Part shown: positions 1-4,470 of the stretch, piece by piece | How the letters are laid out: every line of letters starts with the position of its first letter | Numbering within the stretch: the first letter of the stretch is position 1 | Origin: Bacteroidota bacterium | Lineage (GTDB): Bacteria; Bacteroidota; Bacteroidia; UBA7662 | DNA: 8,054 nt | NCBI GenBank assembly: GCA_016868485.1 | Contig: VGGT01000078.1 | Span: 1-8,054, forward strand | Reading direction: 5' to 3' | The notes under the pieces: generated by a model | The model's input: only the letters and a program-made list of their open reading frames with translations | Database searches by the model: none | What the model was told of the DNA's origin: nothing | Translations under genes and position numbers: made by a program

Positions 1-106
1 CGATCGAGGCGAGCAGAAAAACGCAGATTCTTAAGATGGGGTGGGTGAGACGGTTGAATTGGGTGAAGTGTGTGAATTGTGTGAAACGGGTGAAGTGGGT
101 CAACAT
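1..106 (-). CDS. N-terminus of exported/membrane-anchored protein, probable efflux adaptor (partial)
   Basis: This reading frame is open from an ATG at 106-104 to the left edge, giving 35 codons. The first 22 residues are a polar stretch built on a three-residue pattern Phe-Thr-(His/Arg/Gln), encoded by a 9-bp tandem repeat. A hydrophobic segment follows (ILRICVFLLASI, residues 24-35) that reads as the start of a signal peptide or membrane anchor. It lies 97 bp downstream of the TolC-like gene on the same strand. In tetR-tolC operons the next gene is very often the periplasmic adaptor (HlyD/AcrA/MdtA type) of an RND or ABC pump, so that role is the best guess from context; no adaptor domain is visible yet. 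The frame stays open upstream of this ATG but I found no better start codon there. There is no Shine-Dalgarno sequence, as at the other genes here. Confidence 0.5.
   Translation of the reverse strand, partial: MLTHFTRFTQFTHFTQFNRLTHPILRICVFLLASI
43..105 (-). repeat. 9-bp tandem array, about 7 units, in the 5' coding region
   Basis: Seven imperfect 9-bp units (plus-strand type gggtgaagt) run through 43-105. Each unit equals three codons, so the array adds Phe-Thr-x triads without shifting the frame of the gene starting at 106. The array precedes the hydrophobic signal/anchor segment, so it lengthens only the n-region of the protein. Confidence 0.8.
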
Positions 107-203
107 ATTGTCGGTTAATAATGGGATGGATTGTAAGTGATGGGTTGTATGTGATGGATTGTATGTGATGGATTGTATGTGAGAAGTTGGGTTTGAAAAT
201 GTG
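107..203 (-). promoter_or_regulatory. C-rich, G-poor intercistronic spacer (possible Rho-loading or unstructured leader)
   Basis: The gap between the tolC stop and the next ATG would be transcribed into RNA with, by hand count, 35 C and a single G in 97 nt. Such RNA can hardly fold. C-rich, G-poor, unstructured RNA is the classical character of Rho utilisation (rut) sites, and it could equally keep the following start codon accessible. Four 14-bp repeats make up more than half of it. I see no TAnnTTTG promoter and no hairpin with a U tract, so the downstream gene is probably read from the tetR-tolC transcript. The regulatory role is inference; the base skew is directly visible. Confidence 0.4.
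125..180. repeat. 14-bp tandem array, 4 units
   Basis: Four contiguous units of gatggattgtatgt lie at 125-138, 139-152, 153-166 and 167-180. The last two are identical; the first two each differ at one base. The array lies wholly between the tolC stop codon and the next start codon, and copy-number change would alter spacer length only. Confidence 0.92.
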
Positions 204-1619
204 TTATTTTTCAAGGAGGCTGCCACGGGCTTTTTCGAGGTCAACCCGCGCCATCAGCCAATCATAGACCGCACCGAAATAGCCTGATTCGGCTTCGGTG
301 AGCGCACTTTCGGCGGCGGTGACTTCTAATCCCGATCCTACCCCCTCGCGGTATTTGGTCTGGGTGACCGAAAGGACCTGGCGCGATAAGCGGAGGTTGT
401 CTTCCTGAGCCTCGAGCGATCGAATCTGGTTGCGCAGCTGGGTAATGGCATGGGCTTCTTCCATCCAAGCCGCCTGACGGAATTGGTCGGTCAGGTGCTG
501 CGATTTCATCAAATCAATCTTTTTTTGCTGGATTTTATACTTTTTGGTGAAGCTGTCGAAAACATTCCAATTCACCCCCAATCCCACAGAACCATAGGCA
601 AACCATGAACCACCAGGGTCGCGGACCTGACTAAACGTATTGGATCCTGCCAAAGCGCCCCGTTGGGCTTGAAGGGCCAGTGAGGGCAAGTATCCTGATT
701 TGAGACTTTTGATTTCGAGGTTTAACCCGGTTTGTTGCAGCAATAAGAGTTGCATTTCTGGACGTTTGCGGATATCGAAGCCCGATTCGAGCGGAAGGGC
801 GCGCAGGTTCACCAACATTGACAGGCTATCGCTGAGTTCGATCGATTGCGCCACAGGGTATCCCATTTGAAATTTGAGTAGGTTGAGGCTGATGTCGCAT
901 AAGGCGGCCACTTTTTCCCGTTGCGAGCGAAGGTTGTTTTGTTGAACCCGAAGGCGGTCCACATCGAGCTGTTCGGCAAAGCCTTCTTTGTTCAAGGTTT
1001 CCAGTTCCGCAAGGCTCTTTCCGATTCTTTGGAGGGCAGCATCGAGGGTGCGTAACCGCTCGAAACTAACTAAGGCACCGAAGTAGGCTTTTTTCACCTG
1101 CTCCACCACCTGAGTCCGTGTCATTTCGCTGTTTTTAACCGCCAGTTCGCGGTATGTTTTCACGGCTTGTAGCCCAACCAAATAGCTCCCGTCGAAGAGC
1201 AGCTGGCGGACGGTAACAGCCGCATTGCCTCCATATCGGGGTTGAAACTGAAGCGCCAGGGGTTGCCCCTTTGGGATTTCGGGGTTAAAAAGCGAACCAT
1301 CCGGCACAATCACCTTCTGGATGATGAAGTTGTCGCTCACACCATAGGAAGCACTAATTTGGGGAAATCCGATGGAGGTTATTTCCCTGACCTTCAAATC
1401 CGCTGCCTGTTCATCCAAGCGAGCGTTTTCAACCGATACGTTTTGTTCGAGGGCAAAATCGACCGCCTGCCTGAGGCTAAAGCGCAGGTTGGGGTTGGAT
1501 GAAGTTTGCGCTGGGTTGGATGAAGTTTGAGAGGGGTTGGATGAAGTTTGCGCGAGAAGTCCTGAGGAAAGGAGCCCCAAAAGAAAGCTAAAGTAGAAAA
1601 TTCTGCTGCCTGATGCCAT
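204..1619 (-). CDS. TolC-family outer membrane efflux protein
   Basis: This is a 471-residue outer membrane channel subunit of the OEP/TolC family, which links an inner-membrane pump and periplasmic adaptor to the outside. A signal peptide is clear (hydrophobic core at residues 7-22, likely cleavage after LLA at 23). The mature protein begins with a low-complexity linker, TSSNP repeated three times (residues 25-43), then two OEP repeats at roughly 48-250 and 285-465. Typical features are LRQAVDFALEQN near the start, long helical heptad regions rich in Leu, Gln and Glu, and near the C-terminus the pattern TQTKYREGVGSGLEVTAAES, very characteristic of the family. Length is normal. It lies 27 bp downstream of the TetR gene, so the two are probably cotranscribed, and upstream of the presumed adaptor gene. 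The substrate cannot be read from the sequence. There is no Shine-Dalgarno; the ATG is chosen because it directly precedes the signal peptide. Confidence 0.93.
   Translation of the reverse strand: MASGSRIFYFSFLLGLLSSGLLAQTSSNPSQTSSNPAQTSSNPNLRFSLRQAVDFALEQNVSVENARLDEQAADLKVREITSIGFPQISASYGVSDNFIIQKVIVPDGSLFNPEIPKGQPLALQFQPRYGGNAAVTVRQLLFDGSYLVGLQAVKTYRELAVKNSEMTRTQVVEQVKKAYFGALVSFERLRTLDAALQRIGKSLAELETLNKEGFAEQLDVDRLRVQQNNLRSQREKVAALCDISLNLLKFQMGYPVAQSIELSDSLSMLVNLRALPLESGFDIRKRPEMQLLLLQQTGLNLEIKSLKSGYLPSLALQAQRGALAGSNTFSQVRDPGGSWFAYGSVGLGVNWNVFDSFTKKYKIQQKKIDLMKSQHLTDQFRQAAWMEEAHAITQLRNQIRSLEAQEDNLRLSRQVLSVTQTKYREGVGSGLEVTAAESALTEAESGYFGAVYDWLMARVDLEKARGSLLEK
1493..1555. repeat. 21-bp tandem array, 3 units, in the tolC-like gene
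   Basis: Three 21-bp units (each beginning ggttggatgaagtttg on the plus strand) lie at 1493-1513, 1514-1534 and 1535-1555. They encode three copies of a 7-residue unit containing TSSNP, directly after the signal peptide cleavage site. The period is a multiple of three, so copy changes would lengthen or shorten the mature N-terminus without a frameshift. The first 16 bases are identical in all three copies, which suggests recent duplication. Confidence 0.93.
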
Positions 1620-1646
1620 AAGTATTAATATGTTATAACTATAAAA

Positions 1647-2258
1647 TTACAATAATTCTTTTTCCAATTGGCTCATGACATCCAGTCCTTTTCGGGTCAC
1701 AATCCCCTGCAAGAAAATACTGATGATGTGGCGGATCATGTCCCCTACAGGACGCTCTGGTCGAGGCTGTTGTCCGGGCTCGGTGAGCAACCGAATGTGC
1801 TGCAAGTGCATGGCCGCCACTATTTCGGTGTCAAGATCCGTGCGGAATAGGCCCTCTTGTTGGCCGCGTTTGATCACGTCCACCACTTGCCCGAAAATCT
1901 CTTGGGTGCGGTATTGCTCGAAGCGCGCCCATATATCGGGGTAGTACTTGTTGAGGTCGAACAAAAAAGCGGGCGACACTTGTTCCATGCGTGCACGGGC
2001 CAAACGGGCCATTTGGAGCACTTCGTCGATCGCATGGCGCGACTCTAAACGAACCCGTTCGGCATCCGCTCGATGCGAAGAGAGGTAATCGACCACAATG
2101 CGGTCCACGAGGTTTTTTTTATCCGGACAACAACTGTAGATTGTCTTTTTGGAAATACCCATTCGAGACGCTATATCATCGAGCGTAATGCTTTTTGTTC
2201 CATAAAGGAACAAAAGGTCTCTAATGCGCCCCAATAGGGGCTTATGGGGATCTTCCAT
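1647..2258 (-). CDS. TetR/AcrR-family transcriptional regulator
   Basis: This 203-residue protein has the size and layout of TetR repressors. An N-terminal helix-turn-helix spans about residues 8-55 (SITLDDIASRMGISKKTIY is the recognisable HTH), followed by an all-helical ligand and dimerisation region. The segment after the recognition helix normally reads Y-x-x-F-x-(N/D)-K; here it is YSCCPDKKNL, with two adjacent cysteines at 43-44, one replacing the usual aromatic residue. The gene leads a minus-strand operon with the TolC-like gene 27 bp downstream, so its likely role is autorepression and repression of the efflux operon in response to a pump substrate. A palindrome at 2276-2303 just upstream of its -7 element is the obvious operator. 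The ATG at 2258 gives the usual short N-terminal tail before the HTH; there is no Shine-Dalgarno. Confidence 0.92.
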   Translation of the reverse strand: MEDPHKPLLGRIRDLLFLYGTKSITLDDIASRMGISKKTIYSCCPDKKNLVDRIVVDYLSSHRADAERVRLESRHAIDEVLQMARLARARMEQVSPAFLFDLNKYYPDIWARFEQYRTQEIFGQVVDVIKRGQQEGLFRTDLDTEIVAAMHLQHIRLLTEPGQQPRPERPVGDMIRHIISIFLQGIVTRKGLDVMSQLEKELL

Positions 2259-2266
2259 TGGGCTTG

Positions 2267-2274
2267 CAAAACTA
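2267..2274 (-). promoter_or_regulatory. TAnnTTTG -7 element of the tetR-tolC operon
   Basis: On the minus strand this reads TAGTTTTG, a full match to the Bacteroidota sigma-ABfr -7 consensus TAnnTTTG. It ends 8 nt before the tetR ATG, which would give an mRNA leader of only a few nucleotides. A clear -33 TTTG is not seen; that area is occupied by the inverted repeat at 2276-2303. Confidence 0.6.
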
Positions 2275-2275
2275 C

Positions 2276-2303
2276 GGAAACTATTTTGGTATTAAAAGTT
2301 TCC
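2276..2303. promoter_or_regulatory. Palindromic operator candidate for the TetR regulator
   Basis: The outer arms GGAAACT (2276-2282) and AGTTTCC (2297-2303) are perfect inverted repeats. They extend to 10-bp arms with one mismatch (GGAAACTATT and AAAAGTTTCC). The 28-bp length falls in the usual range for TetR-family operators. It sits one base upstream of the tetR -7 element, where bound protein would block polymerase. The right half-site recurs as TTAAAAGTTTC at 2292-2302 and 2310-2320, 18 bp apart, so a second dimer or an extended site reaching towards the purK promoter is possible. Assignment to this TetR is inferred from position. Confidence 0.55.
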
Positions 2304-2309
2304 TAAGTG

Positions 2310-2320
2310 TTAAAAGTTTC
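2310..2320. repeat. Second copy of the 11-bp operator half-site
   Basis: TTAAAAGTTTC repeats the sequence at 2292-2302 with an 18-bp period. It is flanked by its own short inverted repeat, AAGTG (2305-2309) and CACTT (2322-2326). It lies just upstream of the presumed -33 region of purK. It may be an accessory binding site. Confidence 0.45.
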
Positions 2321-2345
2321 TCACTTTTGGTAACGGCCTATCTCG

Positions 2346-2353
2346 TATTTTTG
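2346..2353 (+). promoter_or_regulatory. TAnnTTTG -7 element of purKE
   Basis: TATTTTTG matches the Bacteroidota -7 consensus. A possible -33 TTTG lies at 2326-2329, leaving a 16-bp spacer, slightly short of the usual range. The element ends 4 nt before the GTG at 2358, so transcription would begin at or within a base or two of the start codon. Confidence 0.55.
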
Positions 2354-2357
2354 TTTG

Positions 2358-3563
2358 GTGAAATCACCCTTTTCTTCAGATTTTGTTTTAGGAATATTGG
2401 GGGGCGGTCAGCTCGGAAGAATGTTGCTCGATGAGGCGCGCCGATACAATGTAAAGACCTGTGTGCTTGATTCTTCGCCCGACGCGCCCTGCGCTCATGT
2501 TTGTGATGAATATGTTTTGGGTAACTTGCTGCATGAGGAGGATGTGATCCGGTTCGGGCGCTCCTGCGATGTGCTTACCCTAGAGATTGAACACGTTCAT
2601 GCCGGCGCCCTTCGCAAACTACGTGATGCCGGTGTAGTGGTACACCCCAATCCGGAGGCATTGGCGACCATTCAAGATAAATCGCTGCAAAAGCAGTGGT
2701 TGATGGCGCGGGCGATCCCAACGGCGCCCGTACATTTTTATGATGGAATCCAGCCCTTACGCGATGCCCTTTCTGCAGGCCGTCAGCCTTTTCCGTCTTA
2801 TTGGAAATCGTGTCGCTTGGGCTATGATGGAAAAGGCGTTCGTGCTCTTCGGTCGGCTGAGGACCTCTCTGGCTTGCCTGATGTTCCGTGCATCGTGGAG
2901 GACTCAATCGACTTGGCCTGCGAGCTGGCCGTGCTGGTTGCGCGCAACCTGAGGGGAGAAACCACGGCCTTTCCCCCTTGTGAAATGGTTTTCCATCCAG
3001 AAGCCAATCTGGTGGAGGAGGTGTTGATGCCTGCGCGATTATCAACAGGAGTCATGCAAGAGGCCATTGATTGGGCCAAACAGATCGCCCAAGAATTGGA
3101 TGTATGCGGGCTGCTCGCTGTTGAGTTTTTCTGTACCCGAGATGGCCGCTTGTTGGTGAATGAAATGGCTCCCCGGCCACATAACAGCGGACACGTGACC
3201 ATGGAGTCTTGTACTTATTCGCAATATGCGCAACACCTTCGCGGCATTTTGAATTTGCCCTTGCATACACCCGAATCCCTGCACACCGGAATCATGGTGA
3301 ACCTGGTTGGTGCCGAAGGGCATTCCGGCCCCGCTTGTTTTGAAGGTGCTGATCAATTGTTGGGAGAGCCAGGGGTGTATTTGCATGCTTATGGAAAGGC
3401 CGAAACCCGACCAATGCGGAAAATGGGGCACTTTACAGTAGTGGGGAGCGATCCTGAGGACCTCATCCGGCGTGCAAGAGCACTGAAGAAGCAAATCAGG
3501 GTGATTAGTTCAAACGGTAGCCCCGCATTTTTTGGGGATTCAATTTCAAAGGTTCGATCATGA
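2358..3563 (+). CDS. purK: N5-carboxyaminoimidazole ribonucleotide synthase, ATPase subunit
   Basis: PurK is a cytosolic ATP-grasp enzyme that joins AIR, bicarbonate and ATP to give N5-CAIR in de novo purine synthesis. Visible features: the N-terminal nucleotide-fold motif ILGGGQLGRM (residues 13-22), LEIEHV (near 76-81), the ATP-grasp Lys150 with the glycine-rich loop GYDGKG (155-160), and the Mg-binding acidic residues in AVEFF (E256) and LVNEMAPRPHNSGH (E269). Length is about 401 residues, near the family's usual 355-400. An in-frame stop at 2331-2333 forces the start to lie between there and 2358. GTG at 2358 gives a normal lead-in to the first motif; TTG at 2355 is the alternative. It overlaps purE by 4 bp, consistent with translational coupling. 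All active-site motifs are intact. Confidence 0.95.
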   Translation: MKSPFSSDFVLGILGGGQLGRMLLDEARRYNVKTCVLDSSPDAPCAHVCDEYVLGNLLHEEDVIRFGRSCDVLTLEIEHVHAGALRKLRDAGVVVHPNPEALATIQDKSLQKQWLMARAIPTAPVHFYDGIQPLRDALSAGRQPFPSYWKSCRLGYDGKGVRALRSAEDLSGLPDVPCIVEDSIDLACELAVLVARNLRGETTAFPPCEMVFHPEANLVEEVLMPARLSTGVMQEAIDWAKQIAQELDVCGLLAVEFFCTRDGRLLVNEMAPRPHNSGHVTMESCTYSQYAQHLRGILNLPLHTPESLHTGIMVNLVGAEGHSGPACFEGADQLLGEPGVYLHAYGKAETRPMRKMGHFTVVGSDPEDLIRRARALKKQIRVISSNGSPAFFGDSISKVRS

Positions 3564-4132
3564 GCACTGAAACACCATATTCCGCAGGTTCTGACCGCAA
3601 AAAGTTGATCATTTCGGGTGAGAATTCTGTTGTTGGTATTGTTATGGGAAGTAAGTCGGATCTTCCCATCATGAAGCAGGCCGCAGAGGTCCTGCAAGAG
3701 TTAGGGGTTTCCAGTGAAGTGCGTATCGTATCGGCACACCGTACGCCTCTGCGCATGGTGGAATATGCAGAAACCGCTGCATCAAGGGGCATAAAGGTGG
3801 TGATTGCGGGTGCTGGAGGTGCGGCGCATCTACCGGGTATGATCGCCTCTATTTGTCCGCTTCCCGTGGTGGGCGTTCCGGTGAAATCATCCCAGAGCAT
3901 GGACGGCTGGGATTCGGTGCTGTCAATTTTGCAAATGCCTGGTGGAATCCCTGTGGCCACGGTGGCCCTGAATGGAGCTAAGAATGCGGCACTACTGGCC
4001 GCGCAAATGTTGGCGATCTCCGATTCGGCCTTGGCGGAGCGTCTTGCCCTATACAGAACCCGTCTTCGTCAGCAAGTTGAAACTGATGCTGAAAGCCTGG
4101 AAAATAAAGGGTGGCAAGCGTTCCTTGGATAA
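3560..4132 (+). CDS. purE: N5-carboxyaminoimidazole ribonucleotide mutase, catalytic subunit
   Basis: PurE (class I) moves the carboxyl group of N5-CAIR to the ring carbon, forming CAIR, the step directly after PurK. The motifs are complete: GSKSD at 30-34, SAHRTP at 58-63 with the catalytic His60, AGAGGAAHLPGM at 83-94, and the QMPGGIPVATV segment near 125-135. At 190 residues it is longer than the usual 160-170; the excess is a polar N-terminal tail of about 22 residues before the first strand. The start is chosen because its ATG overlaps the purK stop as ATGA (3560-3563), a standard sign of coupling, and no good later ATG precedes the first motif. The gene ends with TAA, 116 bp from the convergent copZ-like gene. 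Confidence 0.96.
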   Translation: MSTETPYSAGSDRKKLIISGENSVVGIVMGSKSDLPIMKQAAEVLQELGVSSEVRIVSAHRTPLRMVEYAETAASRGIKVVIAGAGGAAHLPGMIASICPLPVVGVPVKSSQSMDGWDSVLSILQMPGGIPVATVALNGAKNAALLAAQMLAISDSALAERLALYRTRLRQQVETDAESLENKGWQAFLG

Positions 4133-4155
4133 TTGAAAACTTTCTTGGGTACCTC

Positions 4156-4223
4156 ATCCGTTTGAACAGCCATCTCATTTGGATCTTCGATCCGTTTGAA
4201 CAGTCAACACATTTGGAGGCTCC
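4156..4223. repeat. 34-bp tandem direct repeat between convergent genes
   Basis: Two adjacent 34-bp units lie at 4156-4189 and 4190-4223. They share 27 of 34 bases by hand count, with the first 14 (atccgtttgaacag) identical. A decayed third unit may follow at 4224-4257 (tgattcgaaccag resembles the conserved part). The array fills most of the 116-bp gap between the purE and copZ-like stop codons. A short perfect hairpin GGATC-ttc-GATCC (4181-4193) spans the junction of the two units but has no T tract. No open reading frame or intrinsic terminator is evident. Confidence 0.8.
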
Positions 4224-4248
4224 ACCTGATTCGAACCAGCATCATCTG

Positions 4249-4470
4249 CTATATTTGAGTATCGCTTAGTTTGGCCTCGAACCCACAGGTTTCAAAAACC
4301 GTTTCTATGGTCTTGGGGTCGATTTCGTGTCCCCAAACACTGAGCAGCCGTTGTTCGTGCTGCAGATCTACCGCCCAACGATCAATGCCCTCAAGCTGAT
4401 TGAGTCCTGTTTCGATTTTTCGCACACATCCCCCACAGTGGAGGTCGGTTTGAAAGATGAGTTTTTTCAT
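4249..4470 (-). CDS. HMA-domain copper chaperone, CopZ-like
   Basis: This 73-residue protein is essentially a single heavy-metal-associated domain. It has the beta-alpha-beta-beta-alpha-beta pattern expected of Atx1/CopZ and the metal-binding CxxC in LHCGGC (Cys12 and Cys15) on the first loop. Such proteins carry Cu+ to the N-terminal domain of the cognate P-type ATPase. The start is the ATG at 4470-4468, which overlaps the copA stop as ATGA. The same frame continues upstream over copA for 53 more codons, but that stretch shows no HMA-like or signal features and is coding in the copA frame, so it is rejected. The TDLHC form replaces the more usual GMTC/GMHC before the cysteines. It is the last gene of the SLOG-copA-copZ train. 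Confidence 0.85.
   Translation of the reverse strand: MKKLIFQTDLHCGGCVRKIETGLNQLEGIDRWAVDLQHEQRLLSVWGHEIDPKTIETVFETCGFEAKLSDTQI

Noticed and set aside
2575..3045. 156-codon open frame opposite purK
   Set aside because: It lies wholly antisense to a gene with complete PurK motifs, is Pro/Arg/His-rich low-quality sequence, and has no promoter or recognisable domain.
3042..3960. Overlapping open frames antisense to purK-purE
   Set aside because: They are compositional shadows of the purine genes; the plus-strand frames carry all family motifs.
4181..4193. GGATC-ttc-GATCC hairpin as an intrinsic terminator
   Set aside because: The stem has only 5 bp and no T tract follows on either strand; it arises at the junction of two repeat units.
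4156..4257. CRISPR array
   Set aside because: The 34-bp units are directly adjacent without unique spacers and the copies are imperfect; no cas genes are present.
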